Positions 36,900 to 45,066 of a DNA stretch of 64,000 bases are shown one piece after another (position 1 is the first letter of the stretch; every line of letters begins with the position of its first letter). Source of the DNA: Streptomyces deccanensis. GTDB lineage: Bacteria > Actinomycetota > Actinomycetes > Streptomycetales > Streptomycetaceae. The translations under genes were made by a program, and so were the position numbers. The notes under the pieces were generated by a model. That model saw only the letters and a list, made by a program, of their open reading frames with translations, was not told the origin of the DNA and made no database searches. The stretch is from positions 3,658,001 to 3,722,000 of the forward strand of contig NZ_CP092431.1 in the NCBI RefSeq assembly GCF_022385335.1, written 5' to 3'.

Positions 36900-38850
36900 C
36901 ACGCTCAAGAGTTCGACGGGCGCGAGTGGCGCCTCGGGAGCCTCAGGGCTTCGCCGTCTGCTGCTCGACAACGGCGCGCTGACCGCGCTCATCGTCCTGG
37001 TCGTCGCGATGTCGGTGCTGTCCGGCGACTTCCTGACGGCCGACAACCTGCTCAACATCGGTGTCCAGGCCGCCGTCACCGCGATCCTCGCGTTCGGTGT
37101 GACCTTCGTGATCGTCTCGGCGGGCATCGACCTGTCGGTGGGTTCGGTGGCGGCGCTGTCGGCCACCGTCCTTGCCTGGAGCGCCACGTCGGAGGGAGTC
37201 CCGGTCCCGATAGCCGTGCTCCTCGCCGTCGTCACGGGTATCGCGTGCGGTCTCGTCAACGGCTTCCTGATCTCGTACGGGAAGCTGCCGCCGTTCATCG
37301 CGACGCTCGCCATGCTGTCGGTGGGGCGCGGTCTGTCGCTGGTGATCTCGCAGGGCAGCCCGATCGCGTTCCCCGAGTCGGTCTCGCACCTCGGTGACAA
37401 CCTGGGCGGCTGGCTGCCGGTGCCGGTCCTGGTGATGCTGGTCCTCGGCGGCGTGACGGCCGTGATCCTCGGGCGGACGTACATCGGGCGCGCCATGTAC
37501 GCGATCGGCGGCAACGAGGAGGCGGCCCGGCTGTCCGGCCTGCGGGTGAAGCGGCAGAAGCTCGTCATCTACGCGCTCTCCGGGCTGTTCGCCGCCGCCG
37601 CGGGCATCGTGCTCGCCTCCCGGCTCTCCTCCGCGCAGCCGCAGGCCGCGCAGGGCTACGAGCTGGACGCTATCGCTGCGGTCGTCATCGGCGGTGCCTC
37701 GCTGGCCGGCGGCACGGGCAAGGCGTCGGGGACGCTGATCGGCGCGCTGATCCTGGCGGTGCTCAGGAACGGCCTCAACCTGCTCTCCGTGTCCGCCTTC
37801 TGGCAGCAGGTCGTCATCGGTGTCGTCATCGCGCTGGCGGTGCTGCTGGACACCGTGCGGCGGAAGGCGGGGGCGACCCCGGTGGCGGCCGGTGCCGGTG
37901 GCTCCGGGGACCGGCGGAAGCAGGCGTTGACGTACGTGCTGGCCGCGGTGGTCGCGGCGGCGGTCGTGGGCGCGACCTCGTTCCTGCACGGCGGGTCGTC
38001 GGCGGCGAAGAGCGAGAAGATCGGGCTGTCGCTGTCGACGCTCAACAACCCCTTCTTCGTGCAGATCCGGGCGGGCGCCCAGGACGAGGCGAAGAAGCTG
38101 GGCGTGGACCTGTCGGTCACGGACGCGCAGAACGACGCCTCGCAGCAGGCCAACCAGCTGCAGAACTTCACCAGCGAGGGCCTCGGCACGATCATCGTCA
38201 ACCCGGTGGACTCCGACGCGGTGACCCCGGCGGCCAAGGCCGTCAACAAGGCGGACATTCCGCTGGTGGCCGTCGACCGCGCGGTGAACGGCGCGGACAC
38301 CGCCGCGCTCGTCGCCTCCGACAACGTCAGCGGCGGCGAGCTCGCCGCCAAGTCGCTCGCCGAGAAGCTGGGCGGCAAGGGCGAGATCGTCATCCTGCAG
38401 GGCCAGGCGGGCACCTCCGCCAGCCGGGAGCGCGGCGCCGGCTTCGCCGAGGGGCTGAAGGCCTACCCGGGCATCAAGGTCCTCGCCAAGCAGCCCGCCG
38501 ACTGGGACCGCACCAAGGGCCTCGACGTGATGACGAACCTGCTGCAGGCCAACCCGGACGTCGACGGTGTCTTCGCGGAGAACGACGAGATGGCGCTCGG
38601 CGCGATCAAGGCGCTCGGCTCCAAGGCCGGAAAGTCCGTCCAGGTCATCGGCTTCGACGGTACGGCGGACGGGCTGAAGGCCGTCGAGGCGGGCACGCTG
38701 TACGCGTCGGTCGCGCAGCAGCCGGCGGAACTCGGCAGGATCGCGGTGCGCAACGCGGTCGAGGCCGCCAAGGGCGAGAAGGTCGAGAAGTCGGTGATGG
38801 TGCCGGTGAAGGTGGTCACGTCGAAGAACGTGGCCGAGTTCAGCGGCTGA
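36889..38850 (+). CDS. Fused ribose ABC permease and substrate-binding protein (RbsC-RbsB)
   Basis: The 653-residue product joins two normally separate subunits. Residues 25-330 are an RbsC-like permease with about ten helices; the conserved AGIDLSVGSVAALSATVLAW and GYELDAIAAVVIGGASLAGG segments are present. A linker with one extra helix (about 346-366) leads to residues 375-653, an RbsB-type sugar-binding domain (IGLSLSTLNNPFFVQIRAGA, IVNPVDSDAVTPAAKAVNKA, VFAENDEMALGAIKALG). The extra helix would place the binding domain outside, tethered to its own channel. This suits a Gram-positive cell without a periplasm. Start is ATG 36889; the open frame is continuous with no stop. Confidence 0.9.
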   Translation: MAADTLKSSTGASGASGASGLRRLLLDNGALTALIVLVVAMSVLSGDFLTADNLLNIGVQAAVTAILAFGVTFVIVSAGIDLSVGSVAALSATVLAWSATSEGVPVPIAVLLAVVTGIACGLVNGFLISYGKLPPFIATLAMLSVGRGLSLVISQGSPIAFPESVSHLGDNLGGWLPVPVLVMLVLGGVTAVILGRTYIGRAMYAIGGNEEAARLSGLRVKRQKLVIYALSGLFAAAAGIVLASRLSSAQPQAAQGYELDAIAAVVIGGASLAGGTGKASGTLIGALILAVLRNGLNLLSVSAFWQQVVIGVVIALAVLLDTVRRKAGATPVAAGAGGSGDRRKQALTYVLAAVVAAAVVGATSFLHGGSSAAKSEKIGLSLSTLNNPFFVQIRAGAQDEAKKLGVDLSVTDAQNDASQQANQLQNFTSEGLGTIIVNPVDSDAVTPAAKAVNKADIPLVAVDRAVNGADTAALVASDNVSGGELAAKSLAEKLGGKGEIVILQGQAGTSASRERGAGFAEGLKAYPGIKVLAKQPADWDRTKGLDVMTNLLQANPDVDGVFAENDEMALGAIKALGSKAGKSVQVIGFDGTADGLKAVEAGTLYASVAQQPAELGRIAVRNAVEAAKGEKVEKSVMVPVKVVTSKNVAEFSG

Positions 38851-38909
38851 CGACGGGCCGGGTCGAGCGGCTGACGGACGCGACCGCTCAAGGACGAAGG
38901 GGACCACTC

Positions 38910-39815
38910 ATGTACGACTACGACCTTCTGGTCGTGGGATCGGCCAACGCCGACCTGGTGATCGGTGTGGAGCGGCGGCCGGGGGCCGGGGAGACCGTGC
39001 TCGGCTCCGACCTGGCCGTGCACCCGGGCGGCAAGGGCGCCAACCAGGCGGTGGCGGCGGCCCGGCTGGGGGCGCGTACGGCGCTGCTGGCGCGGGTCGG
39101 CGACGACGGCAACGGGCGGCTGCTGCTGGACTCGCAGCGGGCGGCCGGGGTCGACACGGCCGGGGTGCTGGTCGGCGGGGCGCCCACCGGGGTCGCGCTG
39201 ATCACGGTGGACCCGTCGGGCGACAACAGCATCGTGGTGTCGCCGGGCGCCAACGGGAAGCTGACCCCCGAGGACGTGCGGGCGGCGGAGGGCCTGCTCA
39301 GGGCGTCCCGGGTGGTCTCGGCGCAGTTGGAGATCCCGTTGGAGACGGTGGTGGAGGTGGTACGGCGGCTGCCGGAGGACACGCGTTTCGTGCTGAACCC
39401 GTCGCCGCCGCGGGAGTTGCCCGCCGAGGTGCTGGCCGCCTGTGATCCGCTGATCGTCAACGAGCACGAGGCGCGGATCATCGTCGGGGACGAGCCGGCG
39501 GGGTCCCCTTCGCCGGAGGACCGGGCGCGGGCGCTGCTGGCGCTCGGGCCGCGTTCGGTGGTCGTGACGCTGGGCGCGGAGGGGGCGTTGGTCGCGACCG
39601 CCGAGGGGAGTGCGCGGGTGTCGGCCGTGAAGGTGGACGCCGTGGACACCACGGGGGCCGGGGACGCGTTCACGGCGGCGCTGGCGTGGCGGCTGGGCGC
39701 GGGCGCGGAGCTCGCCGAGGCCGCCGCGTACGCGGCCCGGGTGGGGGCCGCCGCCGTCACCAGGGCGGGGGCGCAGGTGTCGTTCCCGACCGCCGAGGAG
39801 GTCGCGGCGCTGTGA
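38910..39815 (+). CDS. rbsK: Ribokinase
   Basis: This 301-residue PfkB-family kinase phosphorylates D-ribose to ribose 5-phosphate. It starts YDYDLLVVGSANADLVIG and has the family pattern HPGGKGANQAVAAARLGA, in which the GG motif closes over substrate, and the catalytic VDTTGAGDAFTAALAW with Asp as base. It follows the transporter by 59 bp, and its TGA overlaps the GTG of rbsD by 4 bp (GTGA). A complete ribose pathway to the pentose phosphate pool is present. Confidence 0.95.
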   Translation: MYDYDLLVVGSANADLVIGVERRPGAGETVLGSDLAVHPGGKGANQAVAAARLGARTALLARVGDDGNGRLLLDSQRAAGVDTAGVLVGGAPTGVALITVDPSGDNSIVVSPGANGKLTPEDVRAAEGLLRASRVVSAQLEIPLETVVEVVRRLPEDTRFVLNPSPPRELPAEVLAACDPLIVNEHEARIIVGDEPAGSPSPEDRARALLALGPRSVVVTLGAEGALVATAEGSARVSAVKVDAVDTTGAGDAFTAALAWRLGAGAELAEAAAYAARVGAAAVTRAGAQVSFPTAEEVAAL

Positions 39816-40201
39816 AGCGGGCCGGGATACTGAACCGTCATCTGGCGGGCGCCATCGCCGAGTTGGGGCACGGGCACGAGCTGCTGGTGTGCGACGCGGG
39901 GATGCCGGTGCCCCGGGGGCCGCGCGTGGTCGACCTGGCGTTCCGGGCAGGGGTGCCGTCGTTCGCGGAGGTGCTGGACGGGCTGCTCGACGAGATCGTG
40001 GTCGAGGGGGCGACGGCCGCGCACGAGGTGCGTGAGGCGAACCTGGAGGCGACGGCGCTGCTGGAGGACCGCTTCCCCGAGCTGGAGCTGGTCCCCCACG
40101 AGAAGCTGAAGGAACTGTCGGAGGGCGCGCGACTGGTCGTACGGACGGGAGAGGCGCGGCCGTACGCGAACGTGCTGTTGCGGTGCGGGGTGTTCTTCTA
40201 G
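39812..40201 (+). CDS. rbsD: D-ribose pyranase
   Basis: The 129-residue mutarotase converts beta-pyranose to beta-furanose ribose for RbsK. The family hallmark LNRHLAGAIAELGHGHELLV with its catalytic His (His20 in RbsD numbering) is intact, as is VVRTGEARPYANVLLRCGVFF at the C-terminus. The GTG start overlaps the rbsK stop. It is the last gene of the ribose operon, which ends in a strong hairpin. Confidence 0.95.
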   Translation: MKRAGILNRHLAGAIAELGHGHELLVCDAGMPVPRGPRVVDLAFRAGVPSFAEVLDGLLDEIVVEGATAAHEVREANLEATALLEDRFPELELVPHEKLKELSEGARLVVRTGEARPYANVLLRCGVFF

Positions 40202-40233
40202 CGGCCCCGCCCGGCGAGCCCGCCGGAATGTTT

Positions 40234-40266
40234 CGAGGGGCCCGGTCCACTGGACCGGGCCCCTCG
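40234..40266. terminator. Ribose operon terminator
   Basis: This is a nearly continuous palindrome. CGAGGGGCCCGGTCCA (40234-40249) pairs with TGGACCGGGCCCCTCG (40251-40266) around one central base, giving a stem of about 14 bp once a loop forms. Confidence 0.82.
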
Positions 40267-40451
40267 GCTTTCCCCTCCGTATCAAGACCCCCGCGATCCC
40301 CCCAGATCCCCCTCCGAGAAGTCCCGATGCCAAGTACGACCCGCGAGGTGGGGGGAGGGTTGCACGGCGGCTCAAGAATTTTCCGGAGCACGTCGAGAGG
40401 CGCCACGAGGGTGTTCGAATTTTGTTCCGATGGTGTCACCGGGGCGGCAAG

Positions 40452-40471
40452 CGCGTTGCGGGTGCAACGCG
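40452..40471. promoter_or_regulatory. Hairpin upstream of WXG100-like gene
   Basis: CGCGTTGC and GCAACGCG form an exact 8-bp inverted repeat with a GGGT loop, 58 bp before the type VII substrate gene. Repeated GTTG sequence surrounds it. Role unknown; candidate operator. Confidence 0.4.
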
Positions 40472-40528
40472 TTGTGGGGGAGCATGGCGGGGACGTAGGT
40501 GACCCAGACACACGGGGGTGGACACGAC

Positions 40529-40861
40529 GTGAAGTTCGACATGGGGGCGACGACCCTGGCGGAGCTCGGGAAGAGCACGCTCGGTTCGAGCGACGACCTC
40601 GGGACGCTGATCCAGTTGCTGATCAGCGCGGCGGAACCGCTGGAGGGCAAGTTCAACGGCGCGGGCAAGGTGGCGTTCGACTCGTTCAAGAACCGCGCGG
40701 ACGAGATCACCGCCGACCTCAACGGGTCGCTCGCCGCGATCCTGGGCGGTCAGTCGGGCATGGACAACGCGTTCGGCACCGGTGACGTGGAGTCCCAGGA
40801 CAACGCCAACCAGAACATGGGCCTGGCCAACTTCGACGCGGCCCGCTTCGGCGCCCGATAA
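40529..40861 (+). CDS. WXG100-like ESAT-6 family protein A
   Basis: This 110-residue helical hairpin protein is of the WXG100/ESAT-6 type and is a likely secretion substrate or partner of the type VII system downstream. Two amphipathic helices flank the turn LEGKFNGAGKVAFDSF, where FNG replaces WxG. The C-terminal tail is Asn/Asp-rich (DAARFGAR at the end). GTG 40529 is preferred because GGGGGTGG lies upstream; an alternative GTG lies at 40499. It precedes the second small protein by 34 bp, a typical pairing for a heterodimer. Confidence 0.75.
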   Translation: MKFDMGATTLAELGKSTLGSSDDLGTLIQLLISAAEPLEGKFNGAGKVAFDSFKNRADEITADLNGSLAAILGGQSGMDNAFGTGDVESQDNANQNMGLANFDAARFGAR

Positions 40862-40894
40862 ACAGCGACGAGCAGGAACGAGGGGGAAGTACTC

Positions 40895-41206
40895 ATGGCT
40901 CAGAACCAGGACCGCCGTTCGTACGACACCGGGGCCTCCGGTGAGGTGCAGACCGCGCTCGGCACGATCGTGGGGCAGTTGGAGCGGGTGCTCACCGACC
41001 GTGACGCCGCCGTCAAGGCCGCGATGACCGAGTTCCAGGCGGACGGTGTCTCGGACGACTACCACGGCAAGGAAGAGCGCTGGAAGAAGGCGGCGGGCGA
41101 GGTCCGCGAGATCATCCGCCTGGTGCGCACCACGCTCGAACAGAACGACGGCACCGCCCAGTCCACGCTGGCCAAGGCCCGCGCGGCGGTCGACCAGATC
41201 GGCTGA
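40895..41206 (+). CDS. Pore-forming ESAT-6 family protein B
   Basis: This 103-residue second helical hairpin protein resembles those annotated as pore-forming ESAT-6 family. The turn is DDYHGKEERWKK, with YHG at the WxG position. Helix 1 holds EVQTALGTIVGQLERVLTDR, and helix 2 holds EIIRLVRTTLEQNDGTAQST. ATG 40895 has AGGGGGAAG upstream. Adjacent to protein A, it is probably its heterodimer partner. The absence of the canonical Trp-x-Gly in either protein is a distinctive feature of this locus. Confidence 0.78.
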   Translation: MAQNQDRRSYDTGASGEVQTALGTIVGQLERVLTDRDAAVKAAMTEFQADGVSDDYHGKEERWKKAAGEVREIIRLVRTTLEQNDGTAQSTLAKARAAVDQIG

Positions 41207-41247
41207 CCGGGCGGCGCTGAGAGAGAAGTGAACGGGGTCCCGTAGCC

Positions 41248-41577
41248 GTGGCAGCGCAGGATTACGACAGCCAGTTGCTGGAGTCGGTGTCGGTGCGGCG
41301 TCGACGGCTGCGGGACGCCCTGTTGTTCGGGGCGCAGCGGCAGCGGCGCTCGGTGGACGAACGGATCGGGAAGGTCTTCGCCGGGATCGTCATCGCGGCG
41401 GTGTTGTGCGCGGGGTGCGTGGGGTGGTCGTTCGTGTCGAACCGCATCATCGGCAAGAGTCCGTACGGGAGTTCGGTGCAGCCGTCGGTGACGCCCTCGG
41501 GGACGGCCGCACCGACGGCGTCGCCCTCGGGCTCCCCCTCGGTTTCCACAGCCCCGACCAGCTCTTCTGCCCGGTGA
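41248..41577 (+). CDS. Small single-pass membrane protein of type VII locus
   Basis: The 109-residue protein has a basic cytoplasmic N-terminus (SVRRRRLRDALLFGAQRQRR), one membrane helix (about 42-64, KVFAGIVIAAVLCAGCVGWSF) and a Ser/Pro/Thr-rich external tail. This layout resembles the first 70 residues of EccB, which anchors the pore, but the large periplasmic part of EccB is absent. It could be a reduced EccB-like subunit or an unrelated accessory protein; that is inference. The GTG start lies 41 bp after the substrate pair, and EccD follows closely. Confidence 0.65.
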   Translation: MAAQDYDSQLLESVSVRRRRLRDALLFGAQRQRRSVDERIGKVFAGIVIAAVLCAGCVGWSFVSNRIIGKSPYGSSVQPSVTPSGTAAPTASPSGSPSVSTAPTSSSAR

Positions 41578-41590
41578 TAGGTTCGAAAAC

Positions 41591-42982
41591 GTGATGTCTA
41601 CGGGGACGTTGGGGCAGGCCACGGGTGGTGCGCGGACGGCGCTCAGCCGGGTCACGCTGGTGGGTGAGCGGCGGCGGGTGGACCTCGTGCTGCCGTCACG
41701 GGAACCGGTCGGGCTGTTGCTGCCGGAGATCATGCGGCTGCTCGACGACCAGGTGGGCGAGCGGCCCGAGTTGCGGCACCTCGTCACGGCGGACGGTTCC
41801 GCGCTGGCGCACGACAGCACCCTGGAGTCGGCCGGGACACCGGACGGCGCCGTGCTGCGGCTCGTCCGGGCCGAGGACGCGCCGTCGGCACCCGTCGTGC
41901 ACGACGTCACCGACGAGGCCGCCGAGGATCTCGACGGCCGGGGCCTGCGCTGGGGCCCGGCCGCGCGCCGGGTCACCGCCGGGCTCGCCACGGTCGGCTG
42001 GGCCGTGGCCGCCGGGGTGTTCGCACGGGACGCGTACGAGCCCCGGGTCGTCGCCGGCGCGCTGCTCGGGGTCGCCCTCGTGGCGGCGCTCACGGGTGCG
42101 CTGCTGGGGCGGGCCGAGAAGCGGGGCCTCGCCACGACGTTGATCGCGACGGCCGGTGCGCTGGGGCTGCTGAGCGCGTCCACGTGGGCGGAGGCACAGC
42201 GGTGGTCCGGGATGTCGCAGGCCGCGGCCATGGCGGCGGCCGGGGTCGGCACGCTCGCCCTGCTCGGGCTGTTCACTCCGCTCGGGCGGGGTGGGCTGGT
42301 GGGCGCGGGGGCGCTGGCCGGGGTCTCGGTGTGCTGGCTCGGGGTCGCGGTGGCGGTGTCGGGTGAGCTGTCGTTGTCGGTGGCCCAGCAGTCCGAGGTG
42401 GGCGCCGTGCTGGCCGTGGTCTCCGTGGTCGTGCTCGGGCTGCTGCCCAGACTGGCGCTGATGGCTTCGGGGCTCTCCGGGCTCGACGACCGGCGTTCCG
42501 GGGGCGCGTCCGTGAGCCGGCTGCAGGTGGCGGCGGCGTTGACCGCGACGCACCGGGGGCTGGCGCTGGCGACGATCACGATGGCGGTGTCGGCGACGGC
42601 GGCCGGGGTGTTCGTGCTGCGGGCGCCCACCCAGTGGACCGTGCCGCTCGCCGTCGTCACCATGGTCGTCCTCGCGCTGCGCGCGCGGGCGTTCCCGCTG
42701 GTCGCCGAGGTCGTGGTGCTGCTCGGTGCGGCGGCCGTGCTCGCGGTGCGGCTGGTGTCGGCGTGGCTGGACCACTCCGGCGGGGCGGCCGGTCCGCTCG
42801 CCGTCCTCGTCGTGCTCGCCGCCCTGCCGCTGCTGGTGCTCGCCGTGCAGCCCGCCGAGCATGTGCGCGTACGGCTCCGGCGGTTCGGCGACACCCTCGA
42901 ATCGATCGGCGTCATCGCCCTGTTCCCGCTGCTCATCGGGGTGTTCGGCGTGTACGGACGACTGCTCGACACGTTCGCTTAG
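41591..42982 (+). CDS. eccD: Type VII secretion integral membrane protein EccD
   Basis: This 463-residue protein is the channel-forming subunit of type VII systems. The N-terminal 90 residues (RRVDLVLPSREPVGLLLPEI and VLRLVRAEDA) form the ubiquitin-like domain typical of EccD. The rest has about eleven hydrophobic helices. GTG 41591 directly precedes ATG 41594; either could be used. It overlaps nothing and is followed 17 bp later by the EspI-like gene. The family is clear from the ubiquitin-like domain plus multi-pass layout; sequence within helices is divergent. Confidence 0.88.
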   Translation: MMSTGTLGQATGGARTALSRVTLVGERRRVDLVLPSREPVGLLLPEIMRLLDDQVGERPELRHLVTADGSALAHDSTLESAGTPDGAVLRLVRAEDAPSAPVVHDVTDEAAEDLDGRGLRWGPAARRVTAGLATVGWAVAAGVFARDAYEPRVVAGALLGVALVAALTGALLGRAEKRGLATTLIATAGALGLLSASTWAEAQRWSGMSQAAAMAAAGVGTLALLGLFTPLGRGGLVGAGALAGVSVCWLGVAVAVSGELSLSVAQQSEVGAVLAVVSVVVLGLLPRLALMASGLSGLDDRRSGGASVSRLQVAAALTATHRGLALATITMAVSATAAGVFVLRAPTQWTVPLAVVTMVVLALRARAFPLVAEVVVLLGAAAVLAVRLVSAWLDHSGGAAGPLAVLVVLAALPLLVLAVQPAEHVRVRLRRFGDTLESIGVIALFPLLIGVFGVYGRLLDTFA

Positions 42983-42998
42983 GAGCTGGGGGCCGCAC

Positions 42999-45035
42999 AT
43001 GGCGCAGGCAGGGGACTGGCAGCGGGATGTGCTGCGCGAGCTGGGCCGGGAGGAAGCGGTCGGCGGGGGCGCCCAGGCGAACCCCGAGCCACCCCGGCCA
43101 CCGGCCCGCCGTGCCGAGCCGACGCTGAGGCTGGTGCGCTCGGCTCCGCCGGGGCGGCCGGAGCCGGAGGGCCCCCCGGAGGGGGTTGAGCCGGTGGGCC
43201 TGCCGGAGGGGGTTCAGCCGGTGGGCAGGCCTGCGGGGGGCGAGCTGTCGGGGGGCGCGAGGAGGGCTGGGGACGGCCCGTTCGCCCGATCGACACCGGT
43301 CCGGGGGACACCTGCCGAGCAGCCGCCGGGGCAGCCGATGCCGGGTGCGCAGCCGTCGGCGCAGGAGGTACCAGCCGTACAGCTGCCGGGGCAGCCGATG
43401 CCGGGTGCGCAGCTACCGGTGCAGGGGGTACCGGCTATACAGGTGCCGGTGCAGGAGGTGCCGGTGGTACAACCGCCGGGGCAGCCGATACCTGGTGCGC
43501 AGCCGTCGGCGCAGGAGACACCGGGCGTACAACTGCCGGGACAAGCAGCGCCGTTCGCGCGACCGCCGATTGAGCCGGTGCCTGGTGTGCAGCCGTCGGT
43601 GCAGGGGGCGCCGGACGTGCGGTTCTCGGGGCACGCAGCGCCCTTCGCCCAGCCGCCCGTGCAGGCGGCTCCCTTCGCACAGCCGCCGGTTGAGCCGGTG
43701 CCCGGTGTGGGGGCAGCCGGGTCGTACGTCCCCGGTGGGATGCCCCGGGCCGGGGTTCCCCAGGCCGCCGCCGTACCGTCGGCTGGTGAGTCGGGGTGGG
43801 CCGGTGACACGGCGCAGCCCGGGCCCCCCGCAAGCACCCCTCGGCCCGGATCGCCCGCGAGCGCCGCTCACCCCGGGCCCCCCGCAAGCGACGGTCGACA
43901 CAGCTCGCCCGGTGATGGTGTCGAGGGTGGGCAGGCCGGTGGTCGGGGGCGCCCGGCGGCCGAGGGCTCTTCCTTGCCCGTGAACCCCCCAGCGCCCGCG
44001 AACCCCCCAGCACCCGCAGACTCCCCAACGCCCGCGAACCCCCCGGCGCCCGCGCCCTCCGCCACCCCCTCGGCGCCCGCCCCGCGGCAGGGCCACTCGC
44101 CGCAGGCCCCCCTGCACGCCCCCGATTCCGTGCCCACCATCGATCCGCGGCTCGCGCACGCGCTCGGGCGGCCGCAGCATGGGGAGTCCGTGGCTCGGCG
44201 GACGGGGCGGTCCCTTCGGAAGCTGGCGGGGTCGGCCGCGCAGGATGTCGCCGAGGAGACGCGGATCGCGCGGGAGTTGCAGCAGCCGGTGACCACCGGG
44301 CGCGTCATCGCGGTGACGTCGATCCGGGGCGGCGTGGGGAAGTCGACCATGGCCGCACTGCTGGGACGGACGTTCAACCACTACCGCCACGACCCGGTGC
44401 TGACCCTGGAGGCCGACGCCGCGCTCGGCACCCTGCCGGTACGGATGGGCGCCGACTCGGTGCGCTGGGCGGCGGCCGACCTCGCACACATCCTCAACCC
44501 GGCCATGCAGCTCACCGATGTCACCGGGTACCTGGTGCCGGTGGCCGACGGCGGCTGGCTGCTGCCCGCCAGCCAGGGCCGCGTTGGCGCCCCGCTGGAC
44601 ATCCGTACGTACCGCACCGTGACCCTCGCGCTGCGTCGCTACTTCGCGGTCACCGTCGTGGACTGCGAGACCCTGCCGGGCGAGGTGGCCCGTACGGCGA
44701 TGGACACCGCCCACGCGCGCGTGGTCGTCGCGCCGATGACCGCCGAGGGCGTCAACGGCACCCGCCAGGTCCTGGACTGGCTCGGCCAGTTGCCGCACTC
44801 CGCGCTCTCCTCGACCATCGTCGCCCTGACCGCCAACTCCCCCGACGTCACGCTGGACCGCGCCACCGCCGTCGCCCACCTCAAGGAGTCCGGCGTCCAT
44901 GTCGTCACCGTCCCCTACGACCGCCACCTCGCCCAGGGCGGCCCGATCCGCACCGCCCTGCTGGGCCAGGAGACCCGCGCGGCGGCGATCACCCTGGCGG
45001 CGGAGGCGATGACCCGCGCGGTGAGGATGCGATGA
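42999..45035 (+). CDS. EspI/ParA-like ATPase with long proline-rich repeat region
   Basis: The 678-residue protein has an N-terminal 35-residue stretch (GDWQRDVLRELGREEAVGG), about 360 residues of Pro/Gln/Ala repeats (units like PGQPMPGAQPSAQEVPAVQL), then a MinD/ParA-type P-loop domain with GGVGKSTMAALLGRTF near residue 442 and ADAALGTLPVRMG after it. EspI of mycobacterial ESX-1 has the same order. It may couple ATP state to secretion control or to positioning of the machine. ATG 42999 follows GGAGCTGGGGG. The repeats vary in GC and could be slippage-prone. Other readings, such as a plain ParA partition protein, are less likely in this context. Confidence 0.82.
   Translation: MAQAGDWQRDVLRELGREEAVGGGAQANPEPPRPPARRAEPTLRLVRSAPPGRPEPEGPPEGVEPVGLPEGVQPVGRPAGGELSGGARRAGDGPFARSTPVRGTPAEQPPGQPMPGAQPSAQEVPAVQLPGQPMPGAQLPVQGVPAIQVPVQEVPVVQPPGQPIPGAQPSAQETPGVQLPGQAAPFARPPIEPVPGVQPSVQGAPDVRFSGHAAPFAQPPVQAAPFAQPPVEPVPGVGAAGSYVPGGMPRAGVPQAAAVPSAGESGWAGDTAQPGPPASTPRPGSPASAAHPGPPASDGRHSSPGDGVEGGQAGGRGRPAAEGSSLPVNPPAPANPPAPADSPTPANPPAPAPSATPSAPAPRQGHSPQAPLHAPDSVPTIDPRLAHALGRPQHGESVARRTGRSLRKLAGSAAQDVAEETRIARELQQPVTTGRVIAVTSIRGGVGKSTMAALLGRTFNHYRHDPVLTLEADAALGTLPVRMGADSVRWAAADLAHILNPAMQLTDVTGYLVPVADGGWLLPASQGRVGAPLDIRTYRTVTLALRRYFAVTVVDCETLPGEVARTAMDTAHARVVVAPMTAEGVNGTRQVLDWLGQLPHSALSSTIVALTANSPDVTLDRATAVAHLKESGVHVVTVPYDRHLAQGGPIRTALLGQETRAAAITLAAEAMTRAVRMR
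43310..43720 (+). repeat. Coding tandem repeats in EspI-like gene
   Basis: A 60-bp unit (about 20 residues) recurs, encoding variants of PGQPMPGAQPSAQEVPAVQL. The first two copies (about 43327-43440) are almost identical at the nucleotide level; later copies are degenerate. Confidence 0.65.
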
Positions 45036-45066
45036 CCGGCAGTTCGTATGCGGAAGGGGTCCGTTC

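Larger units (their letters stand above)
40202..40528. other. Boundary between ribose operon and type VII locus
   Basis: The 327-bp gap carries the terminator at 40234-40266 and an 8-bp hairpin CGCGTTGC/GCAACGCG (40452-40459 and 40464-40471), close to the start of the type VII locus, which may be an operator or attenuator. A likely ribosome site GGGGGTGG lies at about 40515. Confidence 0.6.

Noticed and set aside
43186..44028. Open frames in other phases of the EspI-like repeat region
   Set aside because: Repeat periodicity produces Cys/Arg-rich shadows; the chosen frame continues into a valid ATPase.
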